Positions 14,780 to 22,153 of a DNA stretch of 28,852 bases are shown here, in pieces (position 1 is the first letter of the stretch; the number at the start of each line of letters is the position of its first letter). The DNA lies in contig CAZEUG010000021.1 of assembly GCA_964515055.1 (NCBI GenBank), forward strand, positions 1 to 28,852, read 5' to 3'. The DNA comes from QAMX01 sp964515055 (GTDB lineage Bacteria; Bacillota; Clostridia; Oscillospirales; QAMX01). The notes under the pieces are model-generated. The model did no database searches. It saw only the letters and a program-made list of their open reading frames with translations, and was not told the origin of the DNA. Both the position numbers and the translations under genes were made by a program.

Positions 14780-16459
14780 ATGGCAACGGAATTTCTGAAA
14801 CTCAAAAAATCAAACTGCAAAAACTGCTATAAGTGCATTCGACATTGCCCGGTCAAATCCATTCGTTTTACGGATAACCAGGCGCATATCTCACCGGATG
14901 AATGCATCCTCTGCGGCCAGTGCTTTGTCGTCTGCCCGCAGGATGCCAAACAGATCGTCAACGATACGGAAAAAGCCAAACGCCTGATCGCAGAAAACGA
15001 AAAGGTGATTGCGAGCATCGCTCCGTCCTTCGTCGCCAACTTCAACGGGACAGGGATTCATGCCATGGAAGCGGCGCTGAAAAAACTCGGCTTCTATGCC
15101 GCAGAGGAAACCGCAATCGGCGCAACGCTTGTCAAAACCGAATACGAAAAAATCCTGGCCAGAGGGAAGCGCGATGTCCTTATTTCCTCCTGCTGCCATT
15201 CGGTCAACCTGCTGATTCAGAAATATCATCCGTCGGTGCTGAAATACCTGGCCGATGTGATGTCTCCGATGCAGGCACACGCCATGGATATCAAACGGCG
15301 CTATCCGGATGCCAAAACCGTGTTCATCGGCCCGTGCATTGCCAAAAAAGACGAAGCCGACCGCTATCCCGGCATCGTGGACTGCGTCCTGACGTTTGAA
15401 GAGCTGTCGCAGATGCTTGCAGAACGCGATATTCAGCTTGAAAATGTACCGGATTCCTCCGAAGAAAGCCGCGCCCGACTCTTCCCGACCTGCGGCGGCG
15501 TCCTGAAAACGATGGACTGCTCTCAGTCGGACTATACCTATCTGGCGATTGACGGCACGGAGAACTGCCTGGCCGCTCTGAAGGATATTGAAAACGGCGA
15601 AATCCATCATTGCTTCATCGAAATGTCCATGTGCAGCGGCAGCTGCGTCGGTGGCCCGGTCATGGAAAAATACCATGCCTCACCGGTGCGCGATTACCAG
15701 CAGGTCACCTCCTATGCCGGTCAGCGCGATTTCCCGGTGGAACCGCTGCCGGATCAGCGGATGCGCAAAATGCACAGCTACATCGGCCTCAATCAGATTC
15801 GGCCAGGTATGCGTGAAATCGAATCGATTCTGCGCCAGATGGGCAAAACGAAGCCGGAGGATGAGCTGAACTGCGGCTCCTGCGGCTACAATACCTGCCG
15901 CGAAAAAGCCGTCGCTGTTGCACTGGGCAAGGCTGACCTGACCATGTGCCTCCCGTTCCTGAAGGATAAAGCGGAGAGCTTCTCTGATCATATCATTAAC
16001 AATACGCCCAATGGCATCATTGTGCTGAACGACGAACTCGAGGTTCAGCAGATCAATGACGCGGCACAGCGGATTATGAACATCCGCAGCCGTTCGGATG
16101 TCATGGGTGAACAGGTCATTCGAATTCTGGATCCCAAGAATTTCATCAACGTTCGCGAAACGGGACACAGCATTCGCAATCACCGTTGCTACCTGGCCGA
16201 GTATGACCGGTATGTCGAAGAAACCATTACCTATGATAAAGATTTCCGCATCATCATCTGCATCATGCGCGATGTTACGGCGGAAGAGAAACAGCGCGCC
16301 AAAAAAGAAGAATTCAGCCACCGCACCATTGACATTGCAGACAAAGTGGTTGAAAAGCAGATGCGCGTTGTGCAGGAAATTGCATCACTGCTCGGTGAAA
16401 CAACCGCAGAAACCAAAATAGCACTGACCAAACTGAAGGAGTCGATGGTGGATGAATAA
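14780..16459 (+). CDS. PAS-containing [FeFe]-hydrogenase-like protein, putative H2 sensor (HydS-type)
   Basis: The order of domains in 559 residues is clear. Two [4Fe-4S] ferredoxin motifs come first (Cys13, 16, 19, 23 and Cys42, 45, 48, 52). The H-cluster domain follows, with L1 SSCCHS (136-141), L2 GPCIAKKDE (184-192) and L3 EMSMCSGSCVGGP (281-293). Next is a further [4Fe-4S] motif (Cys365, 368, 373, 390), then a PAS domain (about 400-500) and a helical output segment to the end. Predicted H-cluster ligands Cys139, 186, 285 and 289 are all present, as is the neighbouring Cys138 used for proton transfer in catalytic enzymes. PAS-fused hydrogenases of this type are regarded as sensors rather than bulk H2 producers. 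Its stop overlaps the phosphatase start by 8 bases, pointing to a signalling pair. Confidence 0.88.
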   Translation: MATEFLKLKKSNCKNCYKCIRHCPVKSIRFTDNQAHISPDECILCGQCFVVCPQDAKQIVNDTEKAKRLIAENEKVIASIAPSFVANFNGTGIHAMEAALKKLGFYAAEETAIGATLVKTEYEKILARGKRDVLISSCCHSVNLLIQKYHPSVLKYLADVMSPMQAHAMDIKRRYPDAKTVFIGPCIAKKDEADRYPGIVDCVLTFEELSQMLAERDIQLENVPDSSEESRARLFPTCGGVLKTMDCSQSDYTYLAIDGTENCLAALKDIENGEIHHCFIEMSMCSGSCVGGPVMEKYHASPVRDYQQVTSYAGQRDFPVEPLPDQRMRKMHSYIGLNQIRPGMREIESILRQMGKTKPEDELNCGSCGYNTCREKAVAVALGKADLTMCLPFLKDKAESFSDHIINNTPNGIIVLNDELEVQQINDAAQRIMNIRSRSDVMGEQVIRILDPKNFINVRETGHSIRNHRCYLAEYDRYVEETITYDKDFRIIICIMRDVTAEEKQRAKKEEFSHRTIDIADKVVEKQMRVVQEIASLLGETTAETKIALTKLKESMVDE

Positions 16460-17630
16460 CCTCTGTGCAGACATTGCCTACTGCAACGTCAACAAACAGG
16501 GAGAGCAACTGTGCGGAGATCGCGTCGAAATCATCCGACAGGAAAATGGCCGCGATATTGTTGTGCTGGCCGATGGAATGGGCAGCGGCGTGAAAGCGAA
16601 TATCCTTTCTACGCTGACCTCCAAAATCATTTCGACCATGATGTCAGAGGGAATGAAGCTGGAAGACTGCGTTGAAACCATCGCAGCCACACTGCCGGTC
16701 TGCTCGGTTCGCGGCGTAGCCTATTCAACCTTCACCATTCTCCTGCTCAATAACAATGAGGAAGCGGAAATCATTCAATATGACAACCCGCATGTCCTTC
16801 TGATGCGCGATGGAAAATATGTGGAAATGCCGGAAACCATTATGAACATCGGCGGAAAAGAGATCAGCCGTTCCCACGTGACACTGCGTGAAAATGACGT
16901 CTTTTTCTGCTTCAGCGATGGAGCTATTCATGCCGGCGTCGGCAAAAGCCTCAATTTTGGCTGGCAGAGAAACGATATCATTTCCTTCATGGAACCGGTC
17001 ACGGCCTCTGACCTCGGCTTCACCGCGAAGACGCTGTCCACCATTCTTCTGGATGAGTGTAAACGCCTTTACGGCGGCGAACCGGGCGACGATACCACGG
17101 TCTGCACCGTGAAAATCCGTCGCCGCCAGCCGATGAATCTCCTGATCGGGCCGCCCTCCAACCGGGATGACTGCGATAAGATGATGTCGCTTTTCTTTGG
17201 CAAAGAGGGCAAGCACATCGTCTGCGGCGGGACAACCTCCACCATTGCCGCATCCTTCCTGAACAAACCGCTGATTCCGGACTTAACCTTCTATGACCCG
17301 GATATCCCGCCAACGGCTTTGATCGAAGGCGTCGATCTTGTCACCGAAGGCGTCATTACCATGAGCAAGGTGCTGACCTACGCCAAGGATTATATCGGCG
17401 AAAACACCCTTTATAATGACTGGACGTGCAAAAAAGACGGCGCATCGCAGATTGCACGCCTCCTGTTCGAAGAGGCTACCGATATCAACTTCTATGTCGG
17501 TCGTGCGGTCAACCCGGCTCACCAGAACCCCAACCTGCCCATCAACTTCAATATCAAAATGCGCCTGGTTGATGAATTGTCCGAATGCCTCGGAAAAATG
17601 GGCAAACGAATCAAGGTCAGTTATTTTTAA
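16452..17630 (+). CDS. SpoIIE-family PP2C-type protein phosphatase with uncharacterised C-terminal domain
   Basis: Residues 1 to about 222 form a SpoIIE/PP2C phosphatase: VVLADGMGSG with Asp41, FFCFSDGAIHAG with Asp156, and PGDDTTVCTV with Asp213 and Asp214 provide the metal-binding acids. Such enzymes dephosphorylate serine or threonine residues on partners such as anti-sigma-factor antagonists. Residues about 227-392 form an additional domain that I cannot assign. It has a GPPSNRDD motif, a HIVCGGTTS motif, a VTEGVITMSK motif and a conserved-looking C-terminal segment. The start codon lies inside the end of the hydrogenase-like gene, so the two proteins should be made in step. No kinase, anti-sigma or antagonist gene is adjacent, so the target is not visible here. 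Confidence 0.88.
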   Translation: MNNLCADIAYCNVNKQGEQLCGDRVEIIRQENGRDIVVLADGMGSGVKANILSTLTSKIISTMMSEGMKLEDCVETIAATLPVCSVRGVAYSTFTILLLNNNEEAEIIQYDNPHVLLMRDGKYVEMPETIMNIGGKEISRSHVTLRENDVFFCFSDGAIHAGVGKSLNFGWQRNDIISFMEPVTASDLGFTAKTLSTILLDECKRLYGGEPGDDTTVCTVKIRRRQPMNLLIGPPSNRDDCDKMMSLFFGKEGKHIVCGGTTSTIAASFLNKPLIPDLTFYDPDIPPTALIEGVDLVTEGVITMSKVLTYAKDYIGENTLYNDWTCKKDGASQIARLLFEEATDINFYVGRAVNPAHQNPNLPINFNIKMRLVDELSECLGKMGKRIKVSYF

Positions 17631-17658
17631 CTGCACCATCCGGAACGCCGTTGCAGTT
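17629..17658 (+). other. Stem-loop after phosphatase gene (weak terminator candidate)
   Basis: AACTGCA (17629-17635) pairs with TGCAGTT (17652-17658), with a small inner CGG/CCG pairing. No T tract follows, so termination efficiency is doubtful, although it is the only hairpin seen between the operon end and the next promoter. Confidence 0.3.
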
Positions 17659-17691
17659 CATCAAAAAAGATGAGCCGAAGTGCGCCGAATG

Positions 17692-17700
17692 TGGTATAAT
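17692..17700 (+). promoter_or_regulatory. Extended -10 promoter for the 17740 gene
   Basis: TGGTATAAT gives a perfect extended -10 element (-10 at 17695-17700). No convincing -35 hexamer stands 17 bases upstream. The 12-base string ending here is identical to the -10 region of the pgi promoter. Confidence 0.65.
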
Positions 17701-17739
17701 ATAAGAGCTGAATGAAGCACCGACAGAAAGGACGATATT

Positions 17740-18741
17740 ATGCAAACTCTCGACGATCGCAATGTCAAAATCCCTGGCCAGCTTTCTTTTGAAAATATCA
17801 CAACCTATTCGGTGAAAGATCGCCGCAATCTGGTTCGGATTGATAACCTTTTCAACCTGGATGACCCGATCGAACCGTATGATCACCCGGATTTTCAGGA
17901 GCTCTGCCGCCGCATCATTGCTGCACGCAGCTGCGGTGCCCCGGTCATTCTCTCCATGGGTGCCCACGTCATCAAAAACAATCTTTCCCGCTTCCTGATT
18001 GCTCTGATGCGCGAAGGCTTTATCACCCATCTGTCCGGCAACGGCGCCTGCAGCATTCATGACTTTGAGCTCTGCTACAACGGCGGAACGAGCGAAGATG
18101 TGCCGACTGCCATTGAAGACGGCTCCTTCGGTATGTGGGAAGAAACCGGTGCCTGGATGAATGAAGCCATTCAGGCCGGTGCCAAACGCGACCTCGGCTA
18201 CGGCGAGGCACTTGCTGTCTACATCGATGAACACCCGGAACGCTTCCCGTATCGGGACGATTGTGTCCTCTACCAGGCATGGAAGCTCGGCATCCCCGCA
18301 ACCTACCACATCGCTCTGGGCACTGATATCATTCATCAGCATCCGTCGGTCGATTTCGCCGCAATCGGTAAGTGCAGCGGGATTGATTTCCACAAGATGT
18401 GCCATTCGATTGCACACCTTGACAACGGTGTATACATGAACTTTGGCTCCGGCGTCATTGGCCCGGAGGTCTTCCTGAAGGGTCTTTCCATCGCCCGGAA
18501 CCTGGGCTACCAGACCTTCCGCATCACAACCGGCAACTTCGACCTGATCAATCTTGGCGATTATCGCTGCAAAATTGGCTACGATGACCCGAATTACTAC
18601 TATCGCCCACGGAAAAACATCGTCAATCGCCCGACCAGCGTGGCTGGACAGGGCTGGCACTTCTGCGTTGATCATAAGATCTCGCTGCCGAACCTGTACC
18701 GGACTCTGATGGCTCTCCGTGCGGAAAATCAGGCGAAGTAG
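17740..18741 (+). CDS. Deoxyhypusine synthase-like protein of unknown function
   Basis: This 333-residue protein is probably a member of the bacterial deoxyhypusine-synthase-like group. The segments GAPVILSMGAHVIKNNLSRF (about 67-86), FITHLSGNGACSIHDFEL, YHIALGTDIIHQHPSVDFAA and VYMNFGSGVIGPEVFLKGL suggest an NAD-binding Rossmann-like fold. I do not see the WGK-type motif that holds the catalytic lysine of true deoxyhypusine synthases, and bacteria lack eIF5A, so hypusination is unlikely. It ends 11 bases before the SIS isomerase gene and shares its promoter, which suggests a joint sugar-phosphate or nucleotide-sugar task. An AAAGGA ribosome site precedes ATG 17740. The family call comes from recalled sequence patterns and is moderate in confidence. 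Confidence 0.55.
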   Translation: MQTLDDRNVKIPGQLSFENITTYSVKDRRNLVRIDNLFNLDDPIEPYDHPDFQELCRRIIAARSCGAPVILSMGAHVIKNNLSRFLIALMREGFITHLSGNGACSIHDFELCYNGGTSEDVPTAIEDGSFGMWEETGAWMNEAIQAGAKRDLGYGEALAVYIDEHPERFPYRDDCVLYQAWKLGIPATYHIALGTDIIHQHPSVDFAAIGKCSGIDFHKMCHSIAHLDNGVYMNFGSGVIGPEVFLKGLSIARNLGYQTFRITTGNFDLINLGDYRCKIGYDDPNYYYRPRKNIVNRPTSVAGQGWHFCVDHKISLPNLYRTLMALRAENQAK

Positions 18742-18752
18742 GGGAGAAAGCC

Positions 18753-19403
18753 ATGAAAGAATATATCTCCAAGGAAATGCTCTATGAGCGCTTCAGCCAG
18801 AAAAATCCGCAGCTCGTCGATCTTCTCCCGCAGATTGAAATGGCCGTTGTCGCAATTTGTGAATGCTATGCCAACGGCGGTCGTGTGTTCTGCTGCGGGA
18901 ATGGCGGTTCCAGCTCCGACAGCGCACACATCGTGGGCGAACTGCTGAAAGGCTTCCTCCGTCAGCGTCCGCTGTCCGAGGAAGATCGGATGGCACTTTC
19001 CACCTACGGCGAGACGGGTGTTCTGATGGCTGAAAAGCTGCAGGGCGCACTGGCCGCCATTGACCTCACTACACAGCAGGCGATCATGTCCGCCGTCGCC
19101 AACGATACGGATCCGCGCCTGATGTATGCTCAGCAGCTCTGGGGTCTTGGCCGGGAAGGGGACGTCCTGATCGGTATTTCCACCTCCGGCAACGCCGAAA
19201 ATGTGGTAGCAGCCGGAATTGCTGCCGCACAGAAGGGCATGAAAACCATCGCGCTGACCGGTGCCGGCGGCGGCAAAATGGGCGAATTGTTCGATATCCC
19301 CATCCGCGTCCCCAGCAGCTGGACGCCGGAAGTGCAGGAATACCATATCGCAGTTTACCACCTCCTGTGCGCACTCGTCGAAGACGCCTTCTTTGAAGCG
19401 TAA
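18753..19403 (+). CDS. SIS-domain sugar isomerase, GmhA (phosphoheptose isomerase)-like
   Basis: This 216-residue SIS protein has the GmhA-type phosphate loop CGNGGSSSDSAHIVGELL (about 48-65) and ISTSGNAENV near 142-151. Residues His59, Glu63, Gln195 and His203 fall where GmhA has its zinc ligands and catalytic pair (E. coli His61, Glu65, Gln172, His180). It therefore looks like an active isomerase rather than the regulatory DiaA branch. GmhA turns sedoheptulose 7-phosphate into D-glycero-D-manno-heptose 7-phosphate, the first step to activated heptoses. No HldE- or HddA-like kinase, phosphatase or nucleotidyltransferase is in the window, so a different keto-aldose substrate is possible. ATG 18753 follows an AGGGGAG site. 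Confidence 0.8.
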   Translation: MKEYISKEMLYERFSQKNPQLVDLLPQIEMAVVAICECYANGGRVFCCGNGGSSSDSAHIVGELLKGFLRQRPLSEEDRMALSTYGETGVLMAEKLQGALAAIDLTTQQAIMSAVANDTDPRLMYAQQLWGLGREGDVLIGISTSGNAENVVAAGIAAAQKGMKTIALTGAGGGKMGELFDIPIRVPSSWTPEVQEYHIAVYHLLCALVEDAFFEA

Positions 19404-19444
19404 TGTGCTGCACCTGACAGACTGCATCTCATCCCAAAAAGAAA

Positions 19445-19463
19445 CTGCCCCAATCATGGGCAG
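19445..19463. other. Short stem-loop downstream of SIS gene
   Basis: CTGCCC (19445-19450) and GGGCAG (19458-19463) form a perfect 6-bp stem with a 7-base loop. No T tract follows. It could contribute to 3' end formation together with the larger hairpin just downstream. Confidence 0.4.
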
Positions 19464-19477
19464 CAGCAATGAAACAC

Positions 19478-19515
19478 GGAACGACCACAACAGATCAAGC
19501 TGTTGTGGTCGTTCC
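19478..19515. repeat. Perfect 16-bp inverted repeat with 6-base loop
   Basis: Positions 19478-19493 pair perfectly with 19500-19515 around a 6-base loop. It lies between the SIS gene and the lipoprotein gene. There is no T run on either side, so it is not a standard intrinsic terminator. It may be a factor-assisted terminator, a transcript-stabilising hairpin or a protein-binding site. Confidence 0.7.
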
Positions 19516-19587
19516 TATCGATGCAACCATCGTATGATTGTAGAAATCCATGCAATCAACTCAGATGAAACAGGGGCGTGTCATTGG

Positions 19588-19902
19588 ATGAAAAAACAAA
19601 TCGCAATCCTTCTTTTCTGCGTGATACTCCTGCTCGCACTGGCCGGATGCCGTTCGATGTATCACGAAGCTGATATGATCGGGAAGACATCTGCTCAAAT
19701 CGAAGCAGAATTCGGCCGCTTCGACTGCTGCGGTACGCCAGTCGGTGCAGATGGCTTGTATCGAAAGACATCTTGTGGGTATACCATCCAGGAAGCGAAA
19801 GCCAGTTTCCTCGGAAAAGACCCGGAAATTCTGTTTCTAATCACATTTGACGAGAATGGCATTGCAATTTCCTGCAGGGAAGATGTTCGTCCCGGTGGAT
19901 GA
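19588..19902 (+). CDS. Small cysteine-containing lipoprotein, unknown function
   Basis: The 104-residue product starts MKKQIAILLF and continues with a hydrophobic stretch into the lipobox LAG-Cys21, so it should be exported and lipid-anchored on the outer face of the membrane. The mature part has 84 residues with further cysteines at 47, 48, 63 and 96. The opening MIGKTSAQIEAEFG after the anchor resembles the start of small SmpA-like repeats found in other lipoproteins, but no function follows from that. ATG 19588 has an AGGGG site 11 bases upstream. The frame is open further upstream, but a start there would bury the signal peptide. It is flanked by inverted repeats on both sides and no convincing promoter was found. 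Confidence 0.7.
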   Translation: MKKQIAILLFCVILLLALAGCRSMYHEADMIGKTSAQIEAEFGRFDCCGTPVGADGLYRKTSCGYTIQEAKASFLGKDPEILFLITFDENGIAISCREDVRPGG

Positions 19903-19903
19903 A

Positions 19904-19924
19904 TTCCGATTGGCCGAATCGGAA
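19904..19924. other. Stem-loop right after lipoprotein stop
   Basis: TTCCGATT (19904-19911) pairs with AATCGGAA (19917-19924) around a 5-base loop, beginning two bases after the stop codon. There is no T tract. It may mark the 3' end of the lipoprotein transcript. Confidence 0.45.
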
Positions 19925-20031
19925 CGGCGCACCTGAAGCCGTCTGCTGCGGATCCTGCTTTGCGACGCCACACCGCACTACAGCGTCCCTTTTCACAAGA
20001 GAACGCTGAATGCACTCGCCTCACTGCAACC

Positions 20032-20068
20032 AAAAAACCGACCTATGGTTCCATCCATAGGTCGGTTT
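20032..20068 (-). terminator. Intrinsic terminator for the ispH-rpsA operon
   Basis: A perfect 14-bp stem (20035-20048 with 20055-20068) with a 6-base loop is followed on the minus strand by six T residues (20037 down to 20032). It lies about 85 bases after the ispH-rpsA stop. From the plus strand only a TTT follows, so it is mainly a minus-strand terminator. Confidence 0.75.
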
Positions 20069-20079
20069 GACTGTTTGAC

Positions 20080-20119
20080 ACTCCCCAATCAAAACAGAAA
20101 TGTGTTTTGATTGGGGAGT
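20080..20119. repeat. Perfect 17-bp inverted repeat with 6-base loop
   Basis: Positions 20080-20096 pair perfectly with 20103-20119 around a 6-base loop. It lies between the ispH-rpsA stop and the terminator at 20032-20068. Neither side has a T tract. In the convergent gap from 19903 to 20152 this is the largest structure; the rest of the gap holds only the flanking hairpins. Confidence 0.75.
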
Positions 20120-20152
20120 TGTTCGTTGGCTTTGCACGTCAGCGCAGGGAAA

Positions 20153-22153
20153 TTATTCCTCGTCGCCCTCTTCAAGAGCAGCGCGAACGGAAAGGCTGAC
20201 CTTTTCGTTTTCGTTGTTGATGTCGAGAATCTTGGCCTGAACCGTGTCGCCTTCCTTGACAACATCAGCCGGGCGGGCAATTCTGTGGTCGGCCAGCTGG
20301 GAAATGTGAATCAGACCGTCAACATCCGGAATAATTTCGGCGAATGCGCCGAACGGCATCAGCTTGACAATCTGCACATCGACGACATCGCCGATCTGGC
20401 AGGACGAGGTGAACTTCGTCCACGGGTTGTCCGCTTCGTTCTTCAGGGTCAGAGAAATCTTCTTCTTTTCGCGGTCGAGTGCAATGACACGGGCCGTGAC
20501 CTGATCGCCGATCGAAACCGCTTCGGACGGATGCTTGATGCGCATCCAGCCCAGCTCGGTGATGTGCGCCATACCGTCGGCACCGCCGATGTCAATGAAC
20601 GCACCGAAGGAAGTCAGCGATTTGACAACGCCTTCGTAGACATTGCCGACTTCGATGGATTCCCAGATCTTCTCGGCTGCCGCTTTGCGCATATCTTCGT
20701 TGGCATAGCGGATGGAGCCGATGATGCGGCGCTTTGCGCGGTTCACTTCGGTGATCCGCAGCGTGACGTGCTTCTTGAGCATCTCGTTGAGATCGGCGTC
20801 TTTCGGCATACCGGTGTGAGAGGCCGGGACAAAGACGCGAACGCCGTTGACAGAGGCGACAATGCCGCCCTTGTTGATTTCAACGACAGTGCCTTCCAGA
20901 AGGGCTCTGTCTGCGCGGGCGGCGTCGATGCTTTCCCAGCCGCGGGCAGCGTCAATTCGCTTCTTGGAGAGCGTAACAATCCCTTCGGAATCGTTGACCT
21001 TGGTGACAAACACTTCAATTTCATCGCCAATGTGGACGATGTCTTCCGGCTTGGCGGAAGGATCATCGCTCAGCTCGGAGACCGGAATGAAGCCGGCCTG
21101 CTTGGTGCCGAGATCGACGTGAATATCCGTCGGTGTAATCTGAGTCACAACACCGGTGACACGTTGGCCGGTGTGCAGCGTTTTGATGGACTTGTCCACC
21201 ATTTCTGCAAAGGACTCTTCGGTTTCTGGGATCACTTCTGCAACGGCTTCCAGCTCGCCGTTTTCAATGATCTGCTTCTCTTCTGACATGTGGATGACCT
21301 CCTCAATTTTTCCATCCGGCGTGGATGCGCCGGCTGTTAATCCAATGGTACGCGGGCAGAGCGCGTGGAGCTGTGGGGCAAGCTGCGCCAGCTCTTCCGC
21401 CCCGGAGAGCAGAAAAACAGAGGCACAGTGTTTGGCGCAGATCTCTGCCAACCGCGCCGTGTTGGCACTTTTCCGATCTCCGATGACAAGCATCACATCA
21501 ACGGAAGCGGAAAGTGCAGCCGCTTCGCTTTGACGCAAAGCAGTGGCACTACATATTGTATCAAAAATCCGGAGATTTGTACACTGGTTTTCGAGCGCTC
21601 GAACACATTTTTTCCAGTTTTCTTTGTCCGAGGTGGTCTGTGCAACGACAGAACGCGGCTCAGCCCGGTCAAATCCCGGTATATGCAGGTAAGTTTCGAC
21701 TTCCTCCGGCGAGGAAAGAATGACGGCATCGCGTGCGCGATCGGAAATGGCAATTGTTTCCGGATGATCGCGCTGGCCGAGAATGATAACGGATCGCCCC
21801 TCTGAGGCTTCTGCGGAGACAATCTCGTGAATTCGGCGAACGCAGGGACAGGTGGTATCGACAATCTGCACTTGCTTGGCCTGAAGCGCATCGTATACAC
21901 ATTGGCGCTCACCGTGCGCACGAATCACAGCCGTGCTTCCTGGCGGAATCTCATCGGGTGAATCCACCGTGCGCATACCGGCAGCCTCCAGGGCTGCAAC
22001 GACGGAGGTGTTGTGAATCACCGTGCCGAGCGCATAGGTGCCCTCCTGTGCGACGTCCTCCGTCATGGAAATGGCACGCGAAACGCCGAAACAGAACCCG
22101 GCCGATTTGGCAACGGTCAAACGCGCCGGACGATTAGGAACGTTTTGGATCAA
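20153..22153 (-). CDS. ispH: Fused 4-hydroxy-3-methylbut-2-enyl diphosphate reductase (IspH) / ribosomal protein S1
   Basis: Residues 1 to about 290 are IspH: AKSAGFCFGV with Cys21, TTCPCVRR with Cys102, CSATALRQ with Cys201 and the TAGASTPDG motif near 273-281. The three cysteines hold the catalytic [4Fe-4S] cluster that makes isopentenyl and dimethylallyl diphosphates in the MEP pathway. After an acidic linker, four S1 RNA-binding domains follow at about 327-398, 415-482, 501-572 and 588-657. This fusion is a known clostridial arrangement. The S1 part should assist translation initiation, and the link to isoprenoid synthesis is unexplained. The start is TTG 22153, supported by AAGGAG 11 bases upstream, and it overlaps the plsC gene by 20 bases. 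Confidence 0.95.
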   Translation of the reverse strand: MIQNVPNRPARLTVAKSAGFCFGVSRAISMTEDVAQEGTYALGTVIHNTSVVAALEAAGMRTVDSPDEIPPGSTAVIRAHGERQCVYDALQAKQVQIVDTTCPCVRRIHEIVSAEASEGRSVIILGQRDHPETIAISDRARDAVILSSPEEVETYLHIPGFDRAEPRSVVAQTTSDKENWKKCVRALENQCTNLRIFDTICSATALRQSEAAALSASVDVMLVIGDRKSANTARLAEICAKHCASVFLLSGAEELAQLAPQLHALCPRTIGLTAGASTPDGKIEEVIHMSEEKQIIENGELEAVAEVIPETEESFAEMVDKSIKTLHTGQRVTGVVTQITPTDIHVDLGTKQAGFIPVSELSDDPSAKPEDIVHIGDEIEVFVTKVNDSEGIVTLSKKRIDAARGWESIDAARADRALLEGTVVEINKGGIVASVNGVRVFVPASHTGMPKDADLNEMLKKHVTLRITEVNRAKRRIIGSIRYANEDMRKAAAEKIWESIEVGNVYEGVVKSLTSFGAFIDIGGADGMAHITELGWMRIKHPSEAVSIGDQVTARVIALDREKKKISLTLKNEADNPWTKFTSSCQIGDVVDVQIVKLMPFGAFAEIIPDVDGLIHISQLADHRIARPADVVKEGDTVQAKILDINNENEKVSLSVRAALEEGDEE

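Noticed and set aside
20111..21286. 391-codon plus-strand frame opposite the S1 domains
   Set aside because: It is antisense to conserved S1 repeats, and its repetitive look comes from those repeats.
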